From Casuarius casuarius (taxonomy: Eukaryota > Chordata > Aves > Casuariiformes > Casuariidae): DNA of 64,000 nt. The position numbers and the translations under genes were made by a program. Positions 53,210 through 63,767 of the stretch are shown here, in pieces; position 1 is the stretch's first letter, and each line of letters begins with the position of its first letter. The notes under the pieces are model-generated. The model saw only the letters and a program-made list of their open reading frames with translations, was not told the DNA's origin and ran no database searches. The stretch spans positions 3,030,716-3,094,715 of the forward strand of contig PTFA01000042.1 in assembly GCA_003342895.1 (NCBI GenBank), given 5' to 3'.

Positions 53210-56200
53210 CTGCAGTTTATAAAAATGGGATGAAATTACTCAAAATTCACATTATTTAATGTAAGACATGAACAGACAATTCTGGAAAGCTAATTTGTGG
53301 TAGAGATTCTTTGCAACCATGCTGAAATACAGTATTTTTATATCTTCCAGAAGAGTAACTGTGAGTGGAAAAAAAAAAATTGGAAAAACATCATCACATG
53401 GATAGGAAGCACACTGGAACCAAGAAGAGAAAGGGAGATGGAAAATGTCTACCTGACATCAGGCTCCTAAGCCCATATAAGCCTCAAGATGTAGCTCACG
53501 ACTCAGTAAGGCTCACACTCTGTGCATACATGTGTTTCCTTTGCAAAAAGAAAAAATATTTTCATCACCCTTTTCAACGATGACTATCCAACTTGACGTT
53601 AGGTACACAAGTTTTTTGCCAAAATTCAGAAAGGAAGGAGAGAGTGTTTTTAAGAGAGCTGTTACTTGGTCTTGGAGATCTCTCTTAGAGAAGACTGGCT
53701 GACAAGCATAGTTCATTTGGCTTGACTGGCTTTAAAGAGCACAGCCTTCACCTTCCGCAACAAGTGCGCCTCACAGCAGGTCTGCAATATCTTCTGTTTC
53801 CACGTTATACAAGTCCACATTCTCTTCTAAGAGGTTACCCTCAACAGATGCATTCACACAGGGGGTAATGGAAGGCTAAACAGTTTTAACCTGTTTACAG
53901 GGCTTTGGATAAGCTTTGTAACATGATCCCTTTTTTTGCTGCAGCTTGACATTCTGCTGAGCAATTTAGTTGTGTCAGTCACCGTGGTAACAAAGCCTGT
54001 ATCTCCCCTGTGAAGTCAATACCCTCCCCTCATTCTGTTCTCACCCCTGAAAATTACACTGCCATGCATTTATCCTAGGAGAGAAAGGAATCTGGGCTAC
54101 CTTGTTCTTCTAACAAATTACCTGGAGAAGGACATGCTGCGTCTCCTCTATTAAAAAAAAGCATATTTTTTCTGTCACATCCAAAGTCTGCTCTTCATTT
54201 GTGGCTGAAATTACATCACCAAGCAGCGTTCTCTTCCAGCAAGTACTAGAACGAAAACATTCGAACAACACACAATCATTTGCTGTATTCCCCTACTGAA
54301 CAATAAACCAATGGTTATGCTAAGACATAATGTTGCTAACATAAGGCAAGTAAGGTTAACATACGTAAAAAAGGCACACAGCATTCAAACATCTAACTAA
54401 TAATGCAAAGAAAACAGAAGAGAGATTTAATGGTCTGCAGCAGTGGTTTCAAACTCTGCTGGAATGACACTGCTTCCACTCCCATCCTTTCAGCCAAGGC
54501 CACAGTCTGTACTTAGACTAATGCTTCTGGGCCTTACTGCTCTGCCATGCTACCACCAACTTCACCAGCATCTTAGTAAGGAGTAAAAGTTAATCACATT
54601 TAGGTAGAACTTATTAGCGTGGCTTCTGCTAAACGTCACCTCACATAATGACACACTTCATGGGCTTTTAAACCAATGTCACAGGTATTTATTTGTAGAT
54701 CAACTTATTCCACTCAGCAATTACTCTTCAAACCATAGATGGTCATCCAAATTAATAATAAAAAAAATGTTATCTTGTGGTTTTACAAACAACCTTCAGG
54801 TATCCATTTTCTATCAGTGCTGGTTGAGGCAAATTTACTATTTGGAATAAATGATCAAAATTGTATTGAGAGTCACTGGAGATGAATTTCAGCAACATAT
54901 TTAGCCCTAGAATTTCAGAAGCAGTCTCTAGAACACACACCTCAGAGAAATCAAGCAGGGTTAATAGCACTTACAAGTCCCTCAAGCCAACCAAAAGGTG
55001 GTCTGGAGTCTGAACCTTTAATACTCAATTCTTGAAATGGAGAGGGAAAACAGCAGTGTATGCCTAGTGTTTAAAACAGGAAAGTAAAAGACCAAAGCAA
55101 CAAGTGGGCCATGACATCACATTATATACTCTCTTTGGCCTTTCTTCTTTGTCTCTCTCACTTGGAGTCAATGAGATCATTGCAGAAGATGATCTAAAAC
55201 AATTATCATAGTATCTCATACATGGAGTCAGGAAAGAATAAGTAAAGGAAAATGAAACATGCTCATTTTCTAAATATTTAAAGAGTGCTGAAACTTACAA
55301 TTCATCTTCTCCAAGATTTAATAACTTGAGGGCTGTGAGGAGTCTCCAAGATGGTCCATCCCATCCAAAGGTCAAGTTTCTAAAAAAATGAGAATTACCA
55401 ACAAGCAGAAAGTATATGTGATCTTTTATAGCATGACAACTATGCTCCTGGCAAGTGTCATTCTAGAAAAAATTTCTGGTCTTAAGGAATACAGGATTCC
55501 CTGACTCCCCTTACTCTGCTGCTGTCCCCAGATAGGAGACAGACTGGACCTTGAAGCCTACCTCAAGCTTTGATATTGGCATTTACCACTTGTATGCTCT
55601 TTCAAAAACAGCAAGCATATCAGTTTGTTAAAAAACAGGTAATTATTTTATGCTGGATCTTGACAGTAGAAGCAAAATTTGACTCCCAGAAAAACTGAAA
55701 TAAAAGCCCACACTGAACCAGATACCTACTCTAAAAAATCATGATTCTTTAGAATGGAAAGTTTCGCATTTCTCTGCTTGTCCAGTGGTGGAAAATATCT
55801 GAAGAGAGTATCTGCATAAAAACAAATTTTAAAAATTTAAATAAATGCTATGCAGGAGAAACCACAATCTTCAATTCTGAAATAACATTTCAGCCATATT
55901 TTCCAAGTGGCTACAGGACAAAGACCAAAAACTGCTACATTTGAGTGAACTTTTATATAATCAAAAATTAATTTGAAAAGTGCTCACTACTTCTCAAAAG
56001 CAATCAGTGATCTGCAAGATTGTATCCTTATAACAGAAATCCTGACTCAAACTGAAGTTGATGAAAAACTTTCAGCAACTTCAGTTATTTAGGACCGAGG
56101 CTTCAATCTTGAAGTCAACAATAGAGTCTAAGACATCCACTTGGAAGCCTTACATAAATGCTGAATAAGAATCACAATCTTACAAAAGACAAAGTTACCA

Positions 56201-59200
56201 AAGAACACTTTCAATTGGAAATCTCCAATCTCTAAATTCTGTGCAGTTCAAAGTGGTATCAATCACTATTCTACTTCTTGGAATTGAAAAGTATTTTGAT
56301 GGTACTAAAATTAATTTCAATAATGCCTTAATATGCATTGTGCATATGTGCAATGTGCATATAAATGCAAGTGTGTGAACTTCTTCATTGTCCTTTAATT
56401 ACTTCTTTTACCCAGAGCTTCTTTTGAAAAGATGCAGCATTAACTTGATCAGATACTGCTCTCCACTATTCTACCTTTCAATCTATAAATCCAACCTGAT
56501 GAGACATAAACGCTGCTGTGTGGGTTATCAATGGCAACAAATCCATATTCTAGGAGGAGTCGCTGGTTATCATGAGGCCCATAACAGATAAACACTTCCT
56601 CATATTTCTTGCACTGTGAATCTGTCCTAATTTCATAGCTTCTGGTCTGTTCATTAAATGCAGCCTTTACCTTTGAGAAATTAAAAATAAGATATTTTAC
56701 TTTATGGCAGGAAGAGAGGAGAAAAAAGGAATTAGACCTTGAACATTAATGACCAACTGCATTGATCTCTTCTCTAATACTATAACAAAAGGATGTAAAC
56801 ATCTAGTGTTGCAGATGTCTGAACAGGCAACTGATGTGGTGGACTCCTCACTAGGAATATCCTATAAATACTAATATGAAGAACAAACATCAAAATCTTA
56901 GTCTGCAGGATGCACCATCCACCCCACACAGAAACCCCAGATCCACAAATAACCATGGCCTCATGCAGAGCTGGCCACTTTTGTGCTACCCCAGCTTTGT
57001 GCTGACACACAGTCCCTGTCATAAGGTGGAACTGCTCTATACATGGCATTCTTCTCATGCCTGCACAGAAGCTGCTCTGAACCCAGAGGCGAAGGGACCA
57101 TGTAAGTCTTTAGATTTGTCATAGGACCTGAACCTTTTGGGAGAGCAGAGTAGGGTTATTTACAAGTGGTTCTTCCCAGTAGCTACACTGGAGCAAATCT
57201 CACCCAACCATTGTGTGCTCTCCCCATACCTCTGCTTCACTACTTGAACTAAAATGTTTGAATCATTAATATTCAGCTGCCCCAGGCTGAATAACAAGTT
57301 CCAGGGTATATACAAACTGTGCACACTCAGCCTGCTAGTGTCTTCCAGACAGACAATTTCCCCACTCTGCCATGTCTCACTGAACTCCAGACGCTCTTAA
57401 TCCATCACGTACACGCATACTGTACCAAGTTAGTGCATTTACAAATAAAGTTGTTAAGTGATCTATTTTTAGTCTCTTACCTGAACATTTGGGCTGTGGT
57501 TTAACAGATCTAAATATGGTGCCAAAGCATAAACATCTGGCTCAAGAGAGAAACATTCCCTCTGTGAATGTTTCATGTATACTGTTCTGGTATTAACAGT
57601 GCACCAAGCCCACTCTAGGGCACTGTAGTTAAAAATAGTCTCTGTGTTCTCAGCAAACAACGGCTGCAGGGAAGAGAAAAAAGCCTTGGAAGACATGTAC
57701 AACTCATGGACCATTGTTCTCTGCTCCTGAGCCTTCTTTCTTAAAGGCTCAGGAAGAAGGCTTACTACATCTTGCTCCAAACAAACAGGACAAGTGTATG
57801 TCTTAGGTAAAACATCAAGGTATGGCTTCCACAGAGATTTTGCACCAGCATGCTTCTCTGCTATTAAAAATGTGCACAGTGCTATCAAAGGAGATACAGG
57901 AGGCTTCCATCTATTAAAAAATAAAATAAAATTACCAACACAGCAGATACACAGAGGTAAGATAGGAAATGGCTACAATAATATTTTCTCTCTCCTCTAG
58001 TACTTTTAAATGTTATAAATAGCTTCTACTTTAAACTTCTTTGTACTTCATCTCCAAGTCCTTTTGATGATTTTAAAGGGGCTTTTGAGTTCATTTTATT
58101 GAGAAACTATAAAAGCTGACTTGTAGTAGCAATTTCAGGTTCACCACTTGGGTTTTTTTTGTTTTTTTGTTTCTTAAGATACAAAACAAGTACTCATTGT
58201 CCAGTATAGGCCTTTGTTCTGAACTTTCTGAAAGGCTGTGTTCTTGTGAGTGCTTTTTAACCTCATTTTAATCCCTTCTCTTATTGAAGCATATTCAAAG
58301 ATTCCCAAGAAATCATTCATAACTGGCTGAAGCCATTTTGGTTCAAGCTGGCCTTAGGGGCAGGCCAACTTCAAGCCAGTACTGTCCCTCCAACTCTGCC
58401 TAGCTAAAAGGGACCGTTCTGTGTCCAAATCTTTCTATCTGAGCATTCCACACACATGAAAGACCACAAGAAATTCTCCTAAAAGTTAGGGTCTGCAGTT
58501 TAAAATCCTACCACCACTTAAGATGATTCATCTACTAATGAGCAACCCACAGGAAAAGCCAGCTGAGAAAGTCTTGTTTTCCTTTCCTGTCACAAATGTC
58601 ACTTTTCACTTACTTTGTAATGTATTCTCCTAAGCAGCTATGAAGGACAGTGCCCGTGGTGAGTAAGCATTTTTCAGGCAATGAGATAACCAGTTCCCCT
58701 GCCTATGAGGAGGAAAACAAAACAAACAGAACACACACGCACACACACGCGCACACACACACACACACACAAAGAGAACAGTAAAGGTCAAGTGTAAATG
58801 GCTCTTGTAGTACATGATTTCTGAAAACAGAAACATTTCCCAGAGAACACTAATGTCAGGAAGCAAAAGGATGTGATGCCCAACTTGATGGAAACTGGCA
58901 TGGTTTTAAGACAGTCACAGGTGTAGGGAAGGAGGATGACTACAGTCAGTATGAACTGCCACTGGTAGAGAGTTAGCTGTTCACAGAATTTGGTGTCTGG
59001 CTGCTCAGCATCACCACCTTCTTTGCTCTGAGATATATTGTAGATTAGATCTTACAAATACCTGGACTTCTACCAGCGCAGCAGTATGAGAAAGAGATAT
59101 TTAAGGTCATGTTTATCCTGTCCTCACTTGCTAAGCCTGTGTCTGTGTAAACTAGCCTTCCTGTCTGGCTTGAGCCATATGTGTCCAGCCACATAGGAAA

Positions 59201-61602
59201 CTTTTCTGATAAGCCTATTCTCTGAAGGCATTTTGCAGGCAGAGCTCAGGCTTTCTGTGCCAATATCTGAAGGGCAATGTACTTTTTCTCATTCCCTTTT
59301 TCTGCTGGGAGTGTTTAATGAATCATATTTTTATTAGCTGGTCTACCAAGAAAGAGACACCAAGGTGAGGTTAAAGCAGTGGTTTCACATTACGGCTAAG
59401 CTAGTCTGAAAGCCACATGCTGCCTAATGGGCCTGTCCCTTTCTTCCATCTCTATCCCTAATATCCCACTTTTCTCTTTGTACCAGCACTGGTCTGACCA
59501 AGGGGAGCCATTTCGAGGAGCAAAGTCAGCAAAGCTAATCATTTTTTTTAAGAGAGTCTTCTGCTATTTTAGCTCCCCAATGCAACTTACCACAAAGATG
59601 AAAAGACTGCTAAAGCCAGCCCAAAAGAAGCTGTGGGAGACTACAGCTGAAGGAGAAGGCCCACAGGATGGAAGGGGCCCACACCTTTTGGTATCAGCTA
59701 GCCACTGATTGCCTTAAACTGCAATGTGAAACTGAATGATAAATTGCTGTCTATGAGGACAGGCATGACTTCATCCAACAAGTCCTCAGGGCACACAGGA
59801 TATCATATTACAGATTATGCCTACACTGCAAATTCTGGTATTAGGCTAGAAACTATTTCCATCATAGGGACCCCAAAGACCTTGTATAGACTTCTGAGCT
59901 TTCCTTGTTGCAAATGCCATTACATCCCAGAGAGCTCAGAGGAGCTCTTGCATAAGAATAAACATTACCAACCTGAATGGCTTTTGTTGTCATCAGTCCT
60001 CTTCCCGTATCTGAAGAAGCAGAAACAAAGAGGATGCTTATAGTAAAATACAGAAGACTATAACAAGCTGCAGAAATTAACATGCCTGCAAGGCAAAACT
60101 CTAGAAGAACATACATATCTCTTACAAATCGTAAAAGCCACTTACGGATTGTTCCAGATACACAGCTCATCTCTTTGTTCTTTGAGTCTCTTTACTTTTC
60201 CACTACTTTTCAGGATCCTGTAAAAGCCCTCTCCCCTACATTCCCAGCAACATTTGCTATCCAGTTTAGCCCTCTCCCCTACATTCACAGCAACATTTGC
60301 TATCCAGTTTAATAGATTACTCACCTTCTTTTTTTTTTTTCCACGTTTTCTTTAAACACATTCTTCATCACTGGCTGTTGCTCTAGGTTTGAGCTTTAAC
60401 TGTACCTTAGTTTCTATTCACAATATTTTTGTCTGAGTCATACTTTCTTCTCTACTCTCCTTGAATATACTACTACAAAAGTTTTTGAAATACAGTCTAA
60501 TTAAAGAGAGAAAATGCAAACATATTTATCTTTTTTTGTGAATAGCCATGTGCCATCACTACTAAATGAATCCCATCATAGATTTGTTGAAAAAGCATGC
60601 AAAAAAAAAATGAAGAAATAATAACAGGGTTAGGTTCTAAACTTGGAAACACTTCAGAGATACTATTTTCTTCTTGAAAACTGTGCTATTAACATTTAAA
60701 ACCTCAATGTCTACAAGGAATCCTGCACAGGTCTGCGTATGTTTTCTAGCAGATTCTCATACTGAAGCTTTACACAAGTATATCTTTACATAAGAAACAG
60801 TTTACAGGACTTCAGGCCTCCACACCCACACATACGCATTAAACGATATTCCTGTGCTTTTGCTAGAAGTCCTTGAAGGAGTAATGGTAACTAAAGACAG
60901 CCAAGTGTGTGATTTAAAACAAAAGTAGGAATCTAACATCTTTAGAAGAAACAGCAGTATGTACAACCAATAAATAATTAAAACATTACCCCAGAACTCC
61001 ACTGGCCTTAAATTACTGTCTTCAAATCCTCTGTCTTTCAGCCACTTCTTTAGTTTAATGTATTCCAGTTTGTGACTACAGTTGACTTAAAAATAAAAAA
61101 AAAGTGAATTAACACTATAAAATATCATTCTAATGGAAAACAAAAGAAGTTGAAAAACGTTATTATATGTCCAGAAAATACATGTTTTGGACATTTTAGC
61201 GTAACACAATAGGACAGCAAAAAAGGCTCCCTTCTCATTAGCTTGCTAAGTTCTGGGCCTCTGGAAACTGGGAGTTCTCAGAACTGTGGGAGTTATTCAG
61301 CACATTCCAGGGCCAAAGAATTTAATAATGTAGTACTTCCCATTAGTCAGAAAACAAAGGTCACAATATTCACCATGCTCTGATTGGGACTGTAAATTAA
61401 TGCCAGAATCTTTGTACAGAAAAAGCTAACATTTATAAATGTTATTTTCAGAACACAAAGGTGTTTGACAAATATGCACCTGGACAAGCAACTGATTATT
61501 TTATTATTTTGCATTACTTCCATGGATTGTACCTCCATTCATAAAACTTTGCAAGTGTTTCCTTCTTCTCTTTCGACCTGTCCGACCTCTGTTTTTCTTC
61601 AT
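53075..61602 (-). CDS. SETD4: SETD4, SET-domain protein lysine methyltransferase (10 coding exons)
   Basis: This is the complete coding region of SETD4, joined from ten exons: 61602-61533, 61085-60990, 60010-59969, 58698-58614, 57910-57481, 56670-56496, 55811-55730, 55379-55299, 54245-54122 and 53209-53075. Lengths 70+96+42+85+430+175+82+81+124+135 give 1320 nt, or 439 residues plus TGA; human SETD4 has about 440. All junctions are GT/AG and phases agree. Visible landmarks are a basic N-terminus (residues 2-15), the SET motif TGRGLM (57-62), a CPVC motif inside the SET insert (138-141), LLNHSP with N235 and H236, and FICYG with Y271, followed by Y283. The rest forms the Rubisco-LSMT-like substrate-binding domain. 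The family transfers methyl groups from S-adenosylmethionine to lysines, in nucleus and cytosol; histone H3K4 and H4K20 have been reported as targets. All SET landmarks are intact, so the gene looks functional. Confidence 0.96.
54122..54245 (-). CDS. SETD4: SETD4 exon 10
   Basis: The exon codes FTCWKRTLLGDVISATNEE and ends IEETQHVLLQ, matching human FTCWKKVLLGEVISDTNEK and IEETNAVLQ. The acceptor TTCTAG keeps phase with exon 9 (TT/T giving F354). The donor is CAG/GTAATT. Confidence 0.94.
55299..55379 (-). CDS. SETD4: SETD4 exon 9
   Basis: The exon codes NLTFGWDGPSWRLLTALKLL, nearly identical to human SETD4, then NLGEDE. The acceptor is TTTTTTTAG and the donor TT/GTAAGT. At 350 bp, the intron before it is the shortest in the gene. 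Confidence 0.95.
55730..55811 (-). CDS. SETD4: SETD4 exon 8
   Basis: The exon codes D300-TLFRYFPPLDKQRNAKLSILKNHDFLE, aligning with human LVKYLPSTDKQMDKKISILKDHGYIE at the start of the Rubisco-LSMT-like domain. The acceptor is TTATGCAG. The donor must be GA/GTAGGT: extending 4 bases to the next GT (GTATCT) would put an in-frame TAG in the exon. Confidence 0.92.
56496..56670 (-). CDS. SETD4: SETD4 exon 7 (catalytic tyrosine region)
   Basis: The exon codes residues 242-299, beginning VKAAFNEQTRSYEIRT and including EEVFICYGPHDNQRLLLEYGF. Y271 and Y283 sit at the conserved tyrosines that complete the SET active site and cofactor pocket. The acceptor TTTCTCAAAG has a modest pyrimidine tract and the donor CAG/GTTGGA is non-optimal. 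Phase and homology nevertheless require this junction. Confidence 0.94.
57481..57910 (-). CDS. SETD4: SETD4 exon 6 (largest exon; SET insert and NH motif)
   Basis: This 430-nt exon is the most recognisable part of the gene. It codes residues 99-241, starting WKPPVSPLIALCTFL and ending YLDLLNHSPNVQ. It includes the helical SET insert with the CPVC pair (C138, C141) and the N235-H236 motif of the SET pseudoknot. The acceptor is TTTTTAATAG and the donor CAG/GTAAGA, both strong. It stays open throughout in one frame. Confidence 0.98.
58614..58698 (-). CDS. SETD4: SETD4 exon 5
   Basis: The exon codes ELVISLPEKCLLTTGTVLHS and continues to LGEYITK (residues 71-98), aligning with human MIISLPESCLLTT and LGAYITK. 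The acceptor is ATAGGCAG and the donor AA/GTAAGTG, which is near consensus. A long alternating GT tract lies only about 33 bp upstream of the acceptor in transcript sense (see findings). Confidence 0.95.
58731..58771. repeat. (CA)n microsatellite in SETD4 intron 4
   Basis: A 41-bp run of alternating CA with three CG interruptions. In SETD4 sense it reads as a (GT)n/(UG)n tract that ends about 32 bp before the exon 5 acceptor. It is also a potential Z-DNA-forming alternating purine-pyrimidine stretch. Confidence 0.95.
59969..60010 (-). CDS. SETD4: SETD4 exon 4 (SET motif I)
   Basis: This 42-nt exon follows the acceptor CTTCTTCAG and carries D56-TGRGLM-TTKAIQV, the glycine-rich SET motif that contacts the methyl donor. 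Two donors are possible. GTAATG at 59968 keeps the phase with exon 5 (G70 followed by ELVISLPEKCLLTT), while GTTGGT at 59972 would break it, so the first is chosen. Confidence 0.93.
60226..60311. repeat. 43-bp tandem duplication in SETD4 intron 3
   Basis: Two adjacent 43-bp copies (60226-60268 and 60269-60311) begin GCCCTCTCCCCTACATTC and differ by one base (CCCAG against CACAG). The near identity implies a recent slippage or unequal-exchange event. It lies in the intron between SETD4 exons 3 and 4, about 215 bp upstream of the exon 4 acceptor in transcript sense. Confidence 0.95.
60990..61085 (-). CDS. SETD4: SETD4 exon 3
   Basis: The acceptor is TTTTTAAG and the donor GGG/GTAATG. The exon codes residues 24-55, including LKKWLKDRGFEDSNLRP, which aligns with human LRKWLKARKFQDSNLAP. 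This is the segment before the SET core. The intron to the next exon is 979 bp and holds a recent 43-bp tandem duplication. Confidence 0.94.
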
Positions 61603-61635
61603 ATTAGGAAACAAGTTTTGCCTTATTTAGACAAC
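61533..61635 (-). CDS. SETD4: SETD4 exon 2: 5'UTR end and start codon
   Basis: The acceptor is a T-rich tract ending in TTCAG at 61636-61637. The first 33 nt are untranslated and contain an in-frame TAA at 61629-61627, which fixes the ATG at 61602-61600 as the first usable start in this frame. The exon codes residues 1-23 plus the first base of V24. It is strongly basic (KKNRGRTGRKRRRK), like the human N-terminus, and could act as a nuclear localisation signal. The donor is GGAG/GTACAA. Confidence 0.93.
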
Positions 61636-62639
61636 CTGAATTAAAAAAAAAAAAGTTCCTTAAAAAATGTTTTGTGTTCCTTTCGCCTACTGCACATTTT
61701 TTATCTCAATTAGAGAAATCAGAGCACTACCTAATTAGTATGTTATTAAACATATTGCTCTTTAAAGCTTAGAAAATATACTACAAGCAAACCCCTAAAT
61801 AAGGGTGAATGATGGGGGTGAAGGAAGAGGGGAAGGCTTTATCTCCAACTGTCTTCTTGGCCAAGGTACGACCATAGTCCTCTACAGGAAAAGGGATACT
61901 GTTATTTATGTACACAGAAGTAAAGCATTTTTCAAACAGAAAATGTACTACAGTTTTTGAAAATTAACTGACATATACTGTCTCTGTAGTTTACTTCTTC
62001 TAACAAGAAGAATAGCAGAATGGAGACATCTAATCATCTACATTCAAAACAACAATTTTATCCCACATACATATGATCACAAAATCCAGTATCGTACACC
62101 ACAGTAATACAACACGTCAGGTAGTCAGACATTACTCATGTTCATTCAACACGCATAATAAATAAATTGCATCAGCTTTACTGGTTATAGTATAGGCCAT
62201 AACAGACACGTGTTTAATTTCTCCTTGCTGACACCATTAATTGAATTTCAGAACAGCAGTTTTTGCTTGAAATTAGAGCTACCTAAGCAGACAGTCGAGC
62301 AAAGCCAGTGACACCAGCATGCTCACTCCTGCTTCCAAGGCACAACCCTTGCAAGGGGTAAGCGTGCCTGAGGATGCCAATTATCCAAGAAGGAAGGCAA
62401 ACCCCTTTAGGACAGAGGCTGCTCGTTTAACAAAATTTCTCTTTCCAGCTCAACCTAACCCCTTCTTGGTGGTTAGAGGTGTGAGAGAGCGAGCATGTGT
62501 GTACATGCGTGGCACAGACACCACACCAGAAAACACGGCATTTTACCACCACCTGACTAGGCCTCTCACTGCATTCCCGGTCTTCCAGACAACTCCCCAG
62601 CTGCCGAACCGAAGCGAGCACCGCCTTGGACCACTCGGG
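61636..62639. other. SETD4 intron 1, no further gene seen
   Basis: This interval between the CpG island and SETD4 exon 2 shows no recognisable coding homology. A long plus-strand open frame that runs into the island (62319-62756) has no family resemblance and crosses the N. No CR1 or microsatellite was seen. Confidence 0.6.
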
Positions 62640-62840
62640 CCCCCTCACTTTTCGNGGGGGACACAAAGATTCAACAGCGCCAACGAGAAATCCCCCTTCT
62701 CCCGGGCGCAGCCACTGCAGCCCAGCTCCCGGCCGCCTGCTGGGATGAAATCATGACAGAGGAGCAGGGAAAGCGGGCACCCTGGCCGCGCTCCCCAGCG
62801 CCGGCCCACCTGGCGGACTGGACAAGGCGGCCGCCTCTCC

Positions 62841-62891
62841 CGACCGTTGCCCGCCGCCGACCGTTGCCCGCCGCCGACCGTTGCCCGCCCC
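62841..62891. repeat. 17-bp x3 tandem repeat in the promoter
   Basis: Three consecutive 17-bp units start at 62841, 62858 and 62875, each beginning CGACCGTTGCCCGCC. The first two are identical and the third differs near its end. Each unit contains CCGTTG, which is CAACGG on the SETD4 sense strand and matches the MYB recognition pattern YAACKG. Confidence 0.9.
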
Positions 62892-62920
62892 GCGCCGCCG
62901 CGGGAGGCGGGGGCTCGCCG

Positions 62921-62931
62921 GGCGCCATCTT
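62921..62931 (-). promoter_or_regulatory. YY1-type initiator element
   Basis: The minus strand reads AAGATGGCGCC, which fits the YY1 core AAnATGGCG. In TATA-less CpG promoters this motif typically lies in sense orientation at or just after the start site, which suggests SETD4 transcription begins near 62930-62960. The ATG inside it could also open an upstream ORF. Confidence 0.55.
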
Positions 62932-63180
62932 AACTGCGCTGTTTCTCCCACGGCGGCGTGCGGCGGCTCTGTGGCTGGCGGCCAGCTCGTCCTCCCCTGC
63001 GGTGCTGCGTGGGACTGAGGAGCAGGCGGGGGAAGCCGCGCAGCGCTGCAGGTAGGTCGGGGAGCGCTGGCTGCCCCAGCGCCCCCGCGTGGGTCCTCGC
63101 CGCCCGTTACGGTGGGGGGCGGGGAGCGGGGTCGCTCCGCTGGTAATGGCCGTCCGTCAACCGGCCGGGATCGGCCCGCG

Positions 63181-63736
63181 GGCAAGCGGAGCCCCTTAAG
63201 GGGTCAGGTTTAATCTTGGCTTGTCGGTTCGCTTTGGGTTCTCGTTAAGAAGAAAAATCGGTCCCGGGGAGCTGGTAGAGAGTAAAGCGTGCCAATTCGC
63301 AGCGAAATCGGGGCTTTATGGTGAGCCGGGAGGGTGGCTGCGGGCCCTGAAGTCAGTCAGTAGCTGGGCAGGCGTTTATCGGGCGTCGTAGCTTTTATGT
63401 GTGTGTTTTTAGCAGCTACCTAAGATTTCTTCCTCACTAGATGTCTGCTCGTGGTTAATTACAAGCTAATTTGGAGGGCAAATGGGAATTCAGTCAAAAG
63501 TGAACAAAACAACGTTTTACACTTGTTTTTATGGAGGAAATACAGCTTCTTTAAGCGTGCTGTGTCTACAAGAAAAACTGGTTTTCTCAAGCATGTATTG
63601 TATCCAAAGCATGATGCATTAAACAGAAAGAACACTGTAGCCAATGCATGGACCACTCTCTCTCTCTGAAAATGCTAAAACTAATTCTCCTACCTGGCAC
63701 TTCAGGGTCAAGCCACTCCTCTGCTTTTCTCAGTTG

Positions 63737-63767
<31 letters not shown>

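Larger units (their letters stand above)
62810..62931 (-). other. SETD4: predicted SETD4 5' untranslated exon 1
   Basis: SETD4 exon 2 begins at a splice acceptor, so a leader exon must lie upstream. The best candidate in the CpG island ends at a CCAG/GTGGGC donor (intron from 62809) and starts near the YY1 element. An alternative donor AAAA/GTGAGG lies nearer 62650. The 5' end is a guess. The resulting intron 1 would be about 1.17 kb. Confidence 0.35.
62640..63180. promoter_or_regulatory. CpG-island promoter of SETD4, possibly bidirectional
   Basis: Base composition changes sharply to very GC-rich with dense CpG dinucleotides, unlike any other part of the window. It lies immediately 5' of SETD4. 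GC boxes are visible at 62884-62893 (CCCGCCCCGC) and 63116-63124 (GGGGCGGGG). A YY1-type element and a 17-bp triplicated motif also lie here, and no TATA box is evident. One base is ambiguous (N at 62655). Confidence 0.85.

Noticed and set aside
59969..59973. Alternative exon 4 donor at CAG/GTTGGT
   Set aside because: It would put exon 5 out of frame and lose the conserved glycine. The donor four bases later keeps phase.
62319..62756. 145-codon plus-strand frame entering the CpG island
   Set aside because: It crosses the ambiguous base, has no domain and a composition expected of GC-rich noncoding DNA.
62751..63185. 144-codon minus-strand and 100-codon plus-strand frames in the CpG island
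   Set aside because: Pro/Ala/Arg-rich frames are expected from GC-rich sequence lacking stops. No homology was seen.
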